Shown here in pieces: positions 8,591 through 17,382 of a stretch of 64,000 bases of DNA; within the stretch, counting starts at the first letter, position 1; each line of letters starts with the position of its first letter. The translations under genes were made by a program, and so were the position numbers. The notes beneath the pieces are model-generated. The model did no database searches and had not been told where the DNA came from. It saw only the letters and a program-made list of their open reading frames with translations. The stretch comes from Candidatus Iainarchaeum sp. (GTDB taxonomy: Archaea > Iainarchaeota > Iainarchaeia > JAGGVJ01), in contig JAGGVJ010000019.1 in NCBI GenBank assembly GCA_021158055.1, positions 1 through 64,000 of the forward strand, given 5' to 3'.

Positions 8591-8630
8591 TTGCAAAAAG
8601 AGTATATAAACTTTTGCAATTTTATTGCAA
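8591..8630 (-). promoter_or_regulatory. TATA box and paired TTGCAA boxes for the 8512 gene
   Basis: On the minus strand a TATA box (TTTATATACT, 8601-8610) lies about 90 bp before the start codon. It is flanked by TTGCAA hexamers at 8591-8596, 8614-8619 and 8625-8630. The last two are spaced 11 bp, one helical turn, in the string TTGCAATTTTATTGCAA. The same pair with the same spacing is found at 15692-15708 upstream of another surface-protein gene. Confidence 0.65.
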
Positions 8631-8667
8631 ACCTGATTTAAGTTGGGATTGTGTGTTTTAGAATGTA

Positions 8668-8719
8668 ACCACTAAAAAGTGGTGTTAAATTGGGTTGCTA
8701 GACACTACTTTTTAGTAGT
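8668..8719. promoter_or_regulatory. two palindromic operator candidates by the TrmB gene
   Basis: Two 16-bp perfect inverted repeats: ACCACTAAAAAGTGGT (8668-8683) and ACTACTTTTTAGTAGT (8704-8719), centres 36 bp apart. The second abuts a plus-strand TATA box (CTTTATAAAG, about 8723-8732), so binding there would block or assist TBP/TFB at the TrmB promoter. A related site (CACTAAAAAGTGG) recurs at 15762-15774. These are the best candidates for autoregulation by the TrmB-family protein. Confidence 0.65.
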
Positions 8720-8821
8720 AATCTTTATAAAGGAGATTTAATTTGTTTAGTTTACATAGTTTAAAGTTTTGATGTGTGTCTGTTGAAGTCTTAAACATAT
8801 ATTTGACTGTGTGATGGTATT

Positions 8822-9604
8822 ATGATTGAATTGAATCAGCTTATTTCTACGCTTTCCAGACTGGGGTTGAACCAGTATGAAGCAAAGGCGTATATTTCTC
8901 TTTTTGCAATCGGTTTGCCGACTGCGGGTGAACTGGCAGAGGATGCTAAGATACCCCGTTCGCGTGTTTATGATGTTCTCGCAAGCCTTGAGAATAAAGG
9001 CTTTGTGGTTTCAAGAGCCGGTAGGCCTACGAAGTACAAGGCAACTGATCCTTCGGAGCTGATTGGTGTTGTAAAAAAGCACAGGCAGGAGGATTTTGAG
9101 AAATCAATAGGTGAGCTTGACAGGCTTTCAACTGTGATTGTCAGTCAGTTTAAAGGGGTTTCTTCAAAGGACTCCCACAACACGCAGGCAAGTGACATGG
9201 CTTGGACTATTCAGGGCAATGCGAATATTTACAGCAAAATAAACGCGCTTATACAAAAAGCAGACAAATATGTGAATATTTCTACTTCAGCAAAGGGTCT
9301 GGAAAAGAAAGTTTCGGAAATAAAGGATGAGTTAAAGGAGGCAGTAGGCAGGGGTGCTCAGGTGAAAGTAATCACTGCAACTAACGAGAAAACAGAGGGC
9401 GTTGCAAGCAGGATAAGGGAGTTTGCGGACATTAAAGAGGATGATTCAAACATTCACAAGTATATGCTGTTTGATGACAGTGATGCCTTGGTTTTCCTCA
9501 CTGACTCCGAGCATTCAGGCGAAAACCTGGCCATGTGGGTAAGCAGCCCGCATTTTTGCCGTTCCTACAAGTCGCTTTTTGACAAGCATTTCGATTCTCT
9601 TTAA
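8822..9604 (+). CDS. TrmB-family transcription regulator
   Basis: 260 aa. The N-terminal winged helix (about 8-75; LGLNQYEAKAYISLF, PRSRVYDVLASLENKGFV, RPTKYKA) is the diagnostic TrmB DNA-binding domain. A coiled segment follows, then an alpha/beta effector domain (about 120-260) of the phospholipase-D-like type common in TrmB proteins; the classical sugar-binding residues cannot be judged. It lies between two large surface-protein loci and next to palindromic sites, so control of the surface layer rather than sugar uptake is my inference. It converges with the gene ending at 9635. Confidence 0.88.
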   Translation: MIELNQLISTLSRLGLNQYEAKAYISLFAIGLPTAGELAEDAKIPRSRVYDVLASLENKGFVVSRAGRPTKYKATDPSELIGVVKKHRQEDFEKSIGELDRLSTVIVSQFKGVSSKDSHNTQASDMAWTIQGNANIYSKINALIQKADKYVNISTSAKGLEKKVSEIKDELKEAVGRGAQVKVITATNEKTEGVASRIREFADIKEDDSNIHKYMLFDDSDALVFLTDSEHSGENLAMWVSSPHFCRSYKSLFDKHFDSL

Positions 9605-9634
9605 TGCCTTTGTTGCAGGTGCTTCTTTTCAGCA

Positions 9635-12466
9635 TCAGTTCGGGGTTTCTTCTTTACCTTTGTCTTTTTCATCCTCGGACGTGTCTGTTGCCTGTTCTTC
9701 AGGGTTTTCTTTGGTTTCCCTGATTTGCCTTGCGCTTATTTTTGCTGGTTTTGCTTTTGGCTTTTGCTTCCCGTTGGTGAGGAAAATGGCTATTAAAAAC
9801 GACACGATAAGCACGATTGCAACAATTATTGCGGCGTAAACCGGTGATTCCATAAAGCCGAACAATCCGGTGGGTTGGGTTTCGGTTTCCTGGAACTCAA
9901 CAGTGTCTTTGAAAAAGTATTGTTTTTCATCCAAAGTCGCTGTTATTATCAATTCAAAGCTTGCGTTCAGGTCACTTGGCAGTTCAGTCAGCACGTTTAA
10001 TGTTTTGATTGTGTTTGCGCTGATTGTCAGGGGCATGTTTTTTAAAGATGTATAGATTATTCTGTCTGATCCGATTGTTATGCTTTCAATGGTCTGTTTT
10101 TCGTTTGAAGTGTTTTCTATTTCAAACTCAAGCATTATCGTGTTTTTTCCGTCTGTTTGTTCAAGTTGTCCTGAAACGTTTTTTATCCTGATTGTCGGTT
10201 CCAGCATTGAGTAATCAAAGTATTTTATCAGGACCTGTTCGTCTGAAACCACCATTGCTTTTCCTTCAAACTCCCCTGTTTCGGTTGTTTTCGGTGTTAC
10301 TGTAACAAAAAGTGTTTTTTCTTCGTTTGGATCAAGGACGCTTATTTTTGTGGAGTTGAAATCAAATTCGTCGCTGAATTCTGCCTTCAGGTTATAAAGT
10401 TGTTTCAGGCCGATGTTTTTGACTGCTATTTTAATGGTCTGGGTTGCGTTGACCTCAAACAGTGTTTGGGTTTCGTTTACGTCAAATTCAAGTTTTCCAA
10501 AAAGCGCCCCGTGTTCCCTGACTGCAACAATAGATTTTTTGGTTGTCTCAGAGCAATCAGAACTTGCTGTAATGCAAAGTGCAAATTCTTTTTGCGGCGT
10601 GTCAAGAGGCGGCGCAACATATATCCATATCTCTGCTTTCTGTTTGCTTGGGATTGCCACAGAAGACGCATTCATGTAAGCCCATGCTGGTCCTGACAGT
10701 TCCAGGTCAAAAATGTTGTGTCTCAAGCCCGTGTTTTTGATTTCGACAAGTATTTTTTCACCTTTTCCCCCTTCTTCCACAAAGAGATTTAGCGGTGTTA
10801 TTTTAATTTCTGAGTTGCAGCATTCCGTATTTGTGCGGACGGTCAGGTGAAAATCTTTTTCTGATGTTTCATTTTCTGATTCTGCCTTTATCTGCAGTGA
10901 AAATACCTTGTTTTCATCTTTCATTGGCGGGGAAACCGTAAGAATGATGTCTTCGGAAGCGCCGCTTTCAAGCGCGATGGTTTTTTTGTCAAGAGTTATC
11001 CAGTCATCCCCTGTTATTGTAAGAGAGTAACTGTCTGGGTTTGTGCCGAGGTTTGTGATTTTCCCCTTGACAATATTTTCAAAACCGGGGCAGACAATCG
11101 GATCATAAACTGCGATGTCAAGCCCGTGGCATTCTTCTATTTCAAGTATCACAGCCAATGTCTTTGATACATTTTTTGAAGTTGCCTCGAAAATGAAGAT
11201 GTTTTTTCCGGATTCAAGGTCTGAAGTGTCAATTTCCATGTTTATTTCAGTGGTTTCATCCGGCAGGAGTGTGCTTTTTTCCTGCGAAATTACAGCGTTT
11301 GCATTTGCAATCAGGAATTCATACGTGTCCTCTTTTTTACCTGTGTTTTTGACTTCAAAAGTGTATTGTGCGGTTGTTTTGCGGCAGGTTTTGCCTGCGG
11401 ATTTGATTATCTCAATTTTTGCGTCAAAACATTTTGCGGTGTTGACTAAAAGAGGCATGATGATTGTTTTTCCTTCAAATATCTGTGATTTTGCATAAAG
11501 AATTATATTTGTTTCTCCCGTGAATCCTTTCGGGGGTGATATGTTGAATGGTATTTCTTTTGTTTCACCTGATTTCAGGATCAATTCGTCGCTTTCAAAA
11601 GCTGCCCAGTCAGCGCCGGTTGAGTAAATGTTTATCCTGTCTGAGTGGGTGCCAAGGTTTGTGACGGTCACTGTCTTTGACGCGGTTTCAATGTCGCACA
11701 CGCTTATCCGGTTTGAGCCGTCCGAGGGTTCAAGTGAGATGCTGTGGATGTTTATGAGTGTGAAATCCAGGGTTGCTTTTTTGATTTCTGTTTTTGAAGC
11801 GGCCTCAATGTTTAAACTGTATTCTTTTTCGTCTGCATAGCAGTCGCTTTTCACAATCAGGTCAAGTGTTTTTGTTTCGCCTGGCTCTACTTTGATTCTT
11901 GTTTCAGGCAATGTGATCCACTCATCGGGCACTCCGTGGGCGGATATGTTAAGTATTTCGCTGAATTCTCCGTTATTGATTATTTCAAGGTCGAATTGTT
12001 TTTCTTCGCACAAAGGGATTGTGGCGCTTTCCGGGTTAACGGACAGGCCTGTCCTGTGGCATTGCTCGACTTCAAAGTCCAGGTTCATGTAGTCTTGCGT
12101 TCCTGAATCAGTTGTTGCGTTGAGTGTGTAAGTGTAGTTTCCTGGGGTTGCGTAGCAGTCCGGTGTCAGGTAAAGGTAGATAGAAGATTCTTTTTGAGGT
12201 TGCAAGGTGATGTTTTCCGGTGCAAGTGTTACCCATTGGCTTTTTTCTCCGGAACCGGTAAAGTGAATGGTTTCTTCAAATTCGCCGCTGTTTGAGATGA
12301 TTACTGAATAAACGGTTGTCTCGCATTGGCATGTTTTTCCAAGGCCGACGCTTTGAGAATCCCAGAGGTTTATTTCGTGGCCGGTGCTGGCAAAAACAGT
12401 TCCTGTTAAAAGAACTGCGCTGATTAAGCAGGTTATGGCTGCTATCGATATTTTTTTGAAAAACAT
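9635..12466 (-). CDS. large surface protein with about eight Ig/NEW3-like repeats
   Basis: 943 aa. A signal peptide (about 1-26, ending VFAST) precedes a tandem series of about 100-residue beta domains, each with a motif like SNSGEFEETIHF, NNGEFSEILNI, NLGTHSDRINI, NTGKKEDTYEF, NLGTNPDSYSL or NTGLRHNIFDL and a downstream PGETK-type turn; conserved Cys pairs (CQC, CDIE, CRKT, CCNS) occur in most repeats. A C-terminal transmembrane helix (about 873-895) is followed by a charged Lys/Glu tail. It lies downstream of the gene at 12567-15638 in the same direction, 100 bp apart, so may share its promoter. Likely an S-layer or adhesion stalk protein. Confidence 0.82.
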   Translation of the reverse strand: MFFKKISIAAITCLISAVLLTGTVFASTGHEINLWDSQSVGLGKTCQCETTVYSVIISNSGEFEETIHFTGSGEKSQWVTLAPENITLQPQKESSIYLYLTPDCYATPGNYTYTLNATTDSGTQDYMNLDFEVEQCHRTGLSVNPESATIPLCEEKQFDLEIINNGEFSEILNISAHGVPDEWITLPETRIKVEPGETKTLDLIVKSDCYADEKEYSLNIEAASKTEIKKATLDFTLINIHSISLEPSDGSNRISVCDIETASKTVTVTNLGTHSDRINIYSTGADWAAFESDELILKSGETKEIPFNISPPKGFTGETNIILYAKSQIFEGKTIIMPLLVNTAKCFDAKIEIIKSAGKTCRKTTAQYTFEVKNTGKKEDTYEFLIANANAVISQEKSTLLPDETTEINMEIDTSDLESGKNIFIFEATSKNVSKTLAVILEIEECHGLDIAVYDPIVCPGFENIVKGKITNLGTNPDSYSLTITGDDWITLDKKTIALESGASEDIILTVSPPMKDENKVFSLQIKAESENETSEKDFHLTVRTNTECCNSEIKITPLNLFVEEGGKGEKILVEIKNTGLRHNIFDLELSGPAWAYMNASSVAIPSKQKAEIWIYVAPPLDTPQKEFALCITASSDCSETTKKSIVAVREHGALFGKLEFDVNETQTLFEVNATQTIKIAVKNIGLKQLYNLKAEFSDEFDFNSTKISVLDPNEEKTLFVTVTPKTTETGEFEGKAMVVSDEQVLIKYFDYSMLEPTIRIKNVSGQLEQTDGKNTIMLEFEIENTSNEKQTIESITIGSDRIIYTSLKNMPLTISANTIKTLNVLTELPSDLNASFELIITATLDEKQYFFKDTVEFQETETQPTGLFGFMESPVYAAIIVAIVLIVSFLIAIFLTNGKQKPKAKPAKISARQIRETKENPEEQATDTSEDEKDKGKEETPN

Positions 12467-12566
12467 TTTTCACACTTTCCCGTAGACAATATTAATCTTT
12501 TTATTTGCATTACTCTTTTTTTGGACAGTTTCTTCACTGTTTTTTGATTTGGCAGAAACTTTGCGC

Positions 12567-15500
12567 TTACCTTGCTCTTTGGCTCCACCGCTGGATTTTT
12601 TTGTTATTTGGATCTGCCGGAACTTCTTCAGGCACTTTTTCTTTTAGCCCGCCGTCGTAAGAAGTCATTTTTCGTACTTTGTTGATCTGCCTTTTTGAAT
12701 GTGAACTCCTGAAAAAGTATATTGCGCTTGCAAGGAGCACGATGAATGCAACTGCAAGGAACGGCAAAAGTCCACCTGTGCTTGCTGCTGTAATAAATCC
12801 GGTTATCAGGTCGGATTCTCCTTCTTTGGTTATCCTCAATTTTTCTTCTTCAGTGAGCACGTTTGAGCCGCGGAACCTGATGCCTCCGTCGTAGTCGTGT
12901 TCAAGTACGTTTTTCGGCGCAAGCATGATTGTGATATTTTTTGTTTCGCTTGGCTGCAATGTTACTTGTTCTGGGCTTGAGGTCACTATGAAGTCCCCTG
13001 CAAGGCCGGTCATTTCTGGTGAGATGTTGTGTGCTGTTTGTGTTGAGTTGTTTGTTATCGCGGCAGTTATTTTTATTGCTTTCAACAATCCTGCCTCGCG
13101 TATTTCTTCTGACTCAGTGGTTATGTCAAGCGCGGTTGCCGGAATGATTGAGTCAGTGGTTTTTACAAACACTTCTTTGATGTCAATGTGGTCTTCTGCA
13201 GTGATTGTCAGGTCAATGAACGCGTCTGTAACGTTGTCTGTTGAGGGTGTCAGTGTTATCTCCATTTCACGTTTTTCACCGTCAAGCAGGGTTTTCACCT
13301 TTTTTTTGTATGTCCAGTTGTCGGGAAGGTTTTGGGCGCGCATTGTGAAGTCCATTATGTGGTCAGAGTTGTTTTTAACAATCGCGCTTATTGTGACCGG
13401 TTGTCCGGGCACTGCAGTTATGCTTTCTGTTGTGCTGAGTATTTTAATTATTTGCTTTGGTTTTGTGTCAGGGGGTGTGACTGGAGGTGTCGGGGGCAAT
13501 ATTGTTGTTCCTGTTATGTCTGTTATTTTTATTTCGTGCGTGGTTGTGTCCTCAGCGCGTTCTTCGACTATCACGCAGATTTCGTCGTCTGCAACGATTT
13601 CATTGTCTACTTCTGCTTCCATTGTGAGGTAATACCTGCCTGCTTCAAGGTCTGTTGACCTGAATCTTACAAGCACTTTTTTGTCGCTGTCTTTTTTCAG
13701 TGTTATGGTGCTGGTCTGCAGGCTTGCGTTGAGTTCATAAACGTCCCCGTAAAGGTGAAGGTATACTTTGTGGGTTGTATTGTCCCTGTTTCTTATGGTC
13801 ACTCTTGTTTCTTCCTGTTCGTTTTGACCCATTACTATGCACCCGCTTAATGCGCGGACGTCAATGTCTGCTTCTTTGCCGTTTTCATCGTCTTCGTCTT
13901 CCTCTATTTTAAGGTCTGCAAGGATGCTTTCAACAAGTTCGCCGTCAACGTATGCTTTCGCCCGCACGTCGTAGTGGCCGTCTTTGTTGGTTTTGGAGGT
14001 GGGTGCATATAGGGTTACTATAATGCTTTCGCTTTCGTCAAGTGAGATAAAGTCTTTGCTGAAGTAAGGTGTTCTGCCGGTTTCGCTTGTGGCGTCGAGT
14101 TCTATGTCGTCTTTGTCACAGCCGGTGTTGGTTATTTTTATGTCAAATTGGCCTGTTTGGCCGGGTTCGACTGTGTCGTCGTTTAAGAACCTCATTGTTA
14201 TTCTTGAGTCTCGGTCGTCGTCTTCGCCGGTTACCTCATATTTAAGGACGATTGCATCGCTGCAGGTGTCTGCCTGTCCTTTTACAGTCAACAGATAGTC
14301 GCCTGTGTCATCGCTTTGCGATGTGGATACCTGCACTGTTGAAACGTATGACTGGCCTTCGTTGAGGTTCACGTGCGAGGGAATGATATTTGCATTTGCT
14401 ATGTTTGCAGTGTAGTCGATTCTTTTTGATGCGTCGCTGTTGTTTTTTGTAAGTATTGTGAATTCGGCAATTTGCCCTGCTTCAACTTTTTGCGTGCCGC
14501 TGGTGTCTGTCAGTGAAATTAAGCAGGTTTCGTATTCGTAGTCGCCATCGCCTTCGCCGACTCTTATTGTGACTGTTTCCCTATCTGTGTCGCTGTCACC
14601 GTCAAGCCATGCTTTTGCCTTGATTTCTATTTCGTAGGTTGTGTTTTCAGGGCTTGATGGGATGCGTCCTGAAAGGGTCACTTCCTCGTCTTCGTAGACA
14701 TCCTCGTCTGAAAATTCCACGTCTCTGAGGTCGTCGTCTTCGTCAACCCAGATTTCTGCATCGTCAAACTCTCCTCTTACTTCAAAGTCAATGTTAAAGC
14801 GATCTCCTGGGTTATAGGTTTTGTCGTCGTCAAGCTGTTTGAAGTAAACGTTTGCGTCGTAATCTCTGTAGTAATCTCTGTCGTAGTCTCCGTAGTAGTC
14901 TCCGTAGTAGTCTCCGTAGTAGTCTCCGTAGTAGTCTCCGTAATAGTCTCCGTAGTAGTCTCCGTAGTAATCTCTGTCGTAATCTCTGTCGTAATCGTAA
15001 TGGTATCCGTCAACAACGTTGATTCTTATAACGTCAATACTCTCGCAGTAATATTCGTCTGACTCAGCGATTATTTCAACATACAATAAATAAGTTTCGT
15101 CGTTTGCGTATCTGTCTATTTCGGCAGTCCATCTGAAGTGGTCGTCATAAGCATGCACTCTGATATCTTCAAATTCCCACGCAGCATCCCATTCTAATTC
15201 GGAATAGAAATGTATGTCATAGTCATAGTAGTAGCCGTCAAAATCGTAGTAAATCGACAGATCTACATAATCTCCGGGTTCGTAATTGCGTTTTAGGTTG
15301 CGTATCCTTTCAATCTCTATGTCGCAACCGTAATCTCTGTTGTAATTTCTGTTGTAATATCTGTTGTAATCTCTGTTGTAATATCTGTTGTAATCTCCGT
15401 AGTAATCTCCGTAGGTTCCGTAATAGTGTGTTTCGTCGCTGTCTGCGTAGTATCCGGTGTGGTATGTTGTTGGGTTGGTTGTGTATTCTCCGGTGTGGTA

Positions 15501-15638
15501 TGTTGGTGTGGTTTCAGTTGTGGCATACTGATCTGTAGCTTGCGCTTGCGGGGTTAAAAACAGGGAAATTGAAAGAATTGCCATTAAGGTAATGGAATAA
15601 AAGATTATTTTTGCAATATTTTTTTTAATTTGCTTCAT
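12567..15638 (-). CDS. giant surface protein with Tyr/Asp/Gly-rich repeats
   Basis: About 1023 aa. Signal peptide (MKQIKKNIAKIIFYSITLMAIL...), then a Thr/Tyr-rich head and two Tyr/Asp/Asn-rich low-complexity blocks: DYNRYYNR-type near residues 75-100 and a DYYG-unit array near 220-260, encoded by a 12-bp repeat. Ig-like domains follow (FEVRGEFDDA, ILTKNNSDAS, IKITNTGCDK, IRNRDNTTHK, VKNNSDHIMD, ITNNSTQTAH), and a C-terminal transmembrane helix (PFLAVAFIVLLASAIYFF) with a basic tail. I choose the ATG at 15638 because GAGGCGG lies just before it; the frame continues to 15677. Likely the main surface protein of this locus. Confidence 0.82.
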   Translation of the reverse strand: MKQIKKNIAKIIFYSITLMAILSISLFLTPQAQATDQYATTETTPTYHTGEYTTNPTTYHTGYYADSDETHYYGTYGDYYGDYNRYYNRDYNRYYNRNYNRDYGCDIEIERIRNLKRNYEPGDYVDLSIYYDFDGYYYDYDIHFYSELEWDAAWEFEDIRVHAYDDHFRWTAEIDRYANDETYLLYVEIIAESDEYYCESIDVIRINVVDGYHYDYDRDYDRDYYGDYYGDYYGDYYGDYYGDYYGDYYGDYDRDYYRDYDANVYFKQLDDDKTYNPGDRFNIDFEVRGEFDDAEIWVDEDDDLRDVEFSDEDVYEDEEVTLSGRIPSSPENTTYEIEIKAKAWLDGDSDTDRETVTIRVGEGDGDYEYETCLISLTDTSGTQKVEAGQIAEFTILTKNNSDASKRIDYTANIANANIIPSHVNLNEGQSYVSTVQVSTSQSDDTGDYLLTVKGQADTCSDAIVLKYEVTGEDDDRDSRITMRFLNDDTVEPGQTGQFDIKITNTGCDKDDIELDATSETGRTPYFSKDFISLDESESIIVTLYAPTSKTNKDGHYDVRAKAYVDGELVESILADLKIEEDEDDENGKEADIDVRALSGCIVMGQNEQEETRVTIRNRDNTTHKVYLHLYGDVYELNASLQTSTITLKKDSDKKVLVRFRSTDLEAGRYYLTMEAEVDNEIVADDEICVIVEERAEDTTTHEIKITDITGTTILPPTPPVTPPDTKPKQIIKILSTTESITAVPGQPVTISAIVKNNSDHIMDFTMRAQNLPDNWTYKKKVKTLLDGEKREMEITLTPSTDNVTDAFIDLTITAEDHIDIKEVFVKTTDSIIPATALDITTESEEIREAGLLKAIKITAAITNNSTQTAHNISPEMTGLAGDFIVTSSPEQVTLQPSETKNITIMLAPKNVLEHDYDGGIRFRGSNVLTEEEKLRITKEGESDLITGFITAASTGGLLPFLAVAFIVLLASAIYFFRSSHSKRQINKVRKMTSYDGGLKEKVPEEVPADPNNKKIQRWSQRAR
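14883..14966 (-). repeat. 12-bp coding tandem repeat (Tyr-Gly-Asp-Tyr)
   Basis: Seven copies of GTAGTCTCCGTA on the plus strand, six identical and one with a single change, encoding alternating Asp-Tyr-Tyr-Gly on the minus strand. Less regular related repeats flank it and occur again at about 15330-15415. The copy number is likely variable between strains. Confidence 0.9.
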
Positions 15639-15691
15639 TTTGACCGCCTCACAATGAATATGGTTTTTCATGTACACATTATGATTCTTTT

Positions 15692-15775
15692 TTGCAATTT
15701 GTTTGCAATTTTCTCATTATAACAATAAAACTTTATTGCAAAACTACTATTTAAATGTATTCACTAAAAAGTGGT
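15692..15775 (-). promoter_or_regulatory. TTGCAA pair and CACTAAAAAGTGG site before surface gene
   Basis: Upstream of the 12567-15638 gene. TTGCAATTTGTTTGCAA (15692-15708) has two TTGCAA boxes 11 bp apart; a third TTGCAA is at 15736-15741. CACTAAAAAGTGG (15762-15774) matches the palindrome next to the TrmB gene, with a complete right half and a shortened left half. Minus-strand TATA candidates are TTATAATG (about 15716-15723) and ATTTAAATAG (about 15747-15756). Confidence 0.6.
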
Positions 15776-16135
15776 ATTATGTCGCATGTACTTGAAAAGC
15801 AGCTGTGTAAGCATATCTATTATATACTTCCATATACTCAATATTATATTGTAAAATATTGTAAGGCATAAATTGTAAAATTGTAATGCTTGGTAATATT
15901 ATTGAAAAGTAAATTTCATAAATTGTTTTAACCATAGATTATTTTAATTCTTTTAGTCTTGATTTTTACTTTAACATATGCAGTGTGGCGTAAATGCATG
16001 GAATAAGCGTGTTTGTTAACAGGTTTCAAATATTGTGTTTATATATTTTTAAACAGCATGTGATTTCAGATATTGTATTATTGTTTCAGGTATTATATTA
16101 TTGTATCATGAAAGTAATCAGGGGGATGTTGTCTT
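15776..16135. other. AT-rich divergent gap with short direct repeats
   Basis: This part of the roughly 500-bp divergent gap holds a run of ATTGTAA boxes (15848-15887) and a 20-bp imperfect tandem repeat (16064-16083 and 16084-16103, unit TTTCAGATATTGTATTATTG). A TATA-like TTTATATATTTTT sits near 16038. A 30-codon frame starting at 15779 has no family look or ribosome site, and I do not call it a gene. Confidence 0.5.
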
Positions 16136-16522
16136 TTGAGTGATGCTATGTGTGCTATTGGTTTGACTGAAGAGGTTGTTCTTAAAAGTCAGAAAAAATC
16201 AGTCAAAACCATTGCAAAAGTGGATACCGGCGCTACAAGGTCGTCGATTGACAAGAGTATTCTTGCTGCGCTTGAAGCAGAAAGCGAGCCGAGAAAAAGG
16301 GTGAGGGTAAAAAGTGCTCTCGGTGAAGAAAAACGGCGTCTTGTATATCTTGAGATAGAGGTGTGCGGGAAGAGCATTTTGAACAGGTTTAATATCAGCG
16401 ACAGGTTAAACCACACCCATCACGTGCTTATCGGGCGCGATATTTTGTTTGGGAATTTTGTGGTTGATGTTTCAAAAAAGCATTTGTCTTTTCGACTTGC
16501 TGACTTAAAGGTGAAAAAATGA
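16136..16522 (+). CDS. RimK-associated retropepsin-like aspartyl protease
   Basis: 128 aa, matching the COG4067 / PF05618 family, labelled ATP-dependent zinc protease in databases but with a retropepsin-like fold. The active-site signature is VDTGATRSS at 29-37, and the family LIGRDIL segment is near 97-103. Start is TTG after GGGGGATG; an ATG four codons later is possible. The stop overlaps the next gene (ATGA), so the pair is translationally coupled with a RimK-type ATP-grasp ligase. The family is thought to act on peptide tails made by the ligase. Confidence 0.85.
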   Translation: MSDAMCAIGLTEEVVLKSQKKSVKTIAKVDTGATRSSIDKSILAALEAESEPRKRVRVKSALGEEKRRLVYLEIEVCGKSILNRFNISDRLNHTHHVLIGRDILFGNFVVDVSKKHLSFRLADLKVKK

Positions 16523-17382
16523 ATCTTTTGATTGCGGCACCGTCAAAGCCGTCTCCTTCAACAAAGCAGTTGATTGAAGAGGCAGAAAAGGACTTTAAAG
16601 TGGATTTTTTGAATTTCAGCGAGCTTTCAATAGAAGTTTCCACCGGAAACATTGACACAATAGGCCTTGATTTGAATTCCTATGATTTTGTGCTTCCAAG
16701 AATAGACAGGCCAAGATTCCAGCCGGGTTTTCATTTCATGCGGCTGGTTGAGTCTTTCGGGGTAAAATCTGTTTATCCTGCTGAAACTGTTTTGATTGCC
16801 CACAACAAGTTTCTCACATTGGAATGCCTTGCAAAAAAAGGCGTGCCTGTTCCAAGAACTATTTTGACTTTCAATAAGAAATTTACAAAGAATGCGCTTC
16901 AGAAGTTTGAATTTCCCCTTGTGCTTAAGGTGGTTGATGGCTCCGGCGGCCTTGGGGTTTTCTTTTTGGAAAACGAGGTGTCGGCTGATTCAGTTATCAA
17001 TTCCATGGATTCGGCTCACAGGGAGCTTTTGGTAGAAGAGTTTCTTCCAAACGACGGGGAAGACATCAGGCTGTTGGTTGTCGGGGACAAGGTTGTCACG
17101 GCAATGAAACGCACGGCAAACAAGTCAGGGGAGTTCAGGGCAAATCTTACGGCAGGCGGTACTGGAAAAAAGTTTGAAGCACCGGATGAATTAAACCAGA
17201 TTGCTCTGGATTCGGCACGCGCAATAAATGCCAAAATTTGCGGCGTGGACGTGATTGAATCTGAAGGGGAGTTCAAGGTAATTGAGGTCAATTTAAACCC
17301 CGGAATTTATAAGACAGGTCTTGCGACAGATGTAAATATCTCAAAGCACATATGTGAGTATATAAAAGGTGAACTTAAGTGA
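16519..17382 (+). CDS. RimK-type ATP-grasp peptide ligase
   Basis: 287 aa. RimK family enzymes join amino acids, often glutamate, to a protein or small-molecule carboxylate with ATP. Visible parts: N-terminal preATP-grasp domain, then the flexible ATP loop VLKVVDGSGGLGVFF (about 135-149), LLVEEFLPNDGEDIRLLVVG (about 172-191), and the metal-binding VIEVNLNPG (about 255-263). Overlaps neighbours on both sides by four bases, in an operon of protease, ligase and a second ATP-grasp-like protein. The substrate is unknown; ribosomal protein tail, LysW-like carrier or coenzyme F420/pterin ligation are possibilities. Confidence 0.88.
   Translation: MNLLIAAPSKPSPSTKQLIEEAEKDFKVDFLNFSELSIEVSTGNIDTIGLDLNSYDFVLPRIDRPRFQPGFHFMRLVESFGVKSVYPAETVLIAHNKFLTLECLAKKGVPVPRTILTFNKKFTKNALQKFEFPLVLKVVDGSGGLGVFFLENEVSADSVINSMDSAHRELLVEEFLPNDGEDIRLLVVGDKVVTAMKRTANKSGEFRANLTAGGTGKKFEAPDELNQIALDSARAINAKICGVDVIESEGEFKVIEVNLNPGIYKTGLATDVNISKHICEYIKGELK

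Noticed and set aside
14777-15016. Thr/Glu-rich open frame on the minus strand within the surface-protein gene
   Set aside because: It is the 12-bp repeat read in another frame of the same strand; the main frame has a signal peptide, Ig domains and membrane anchor.
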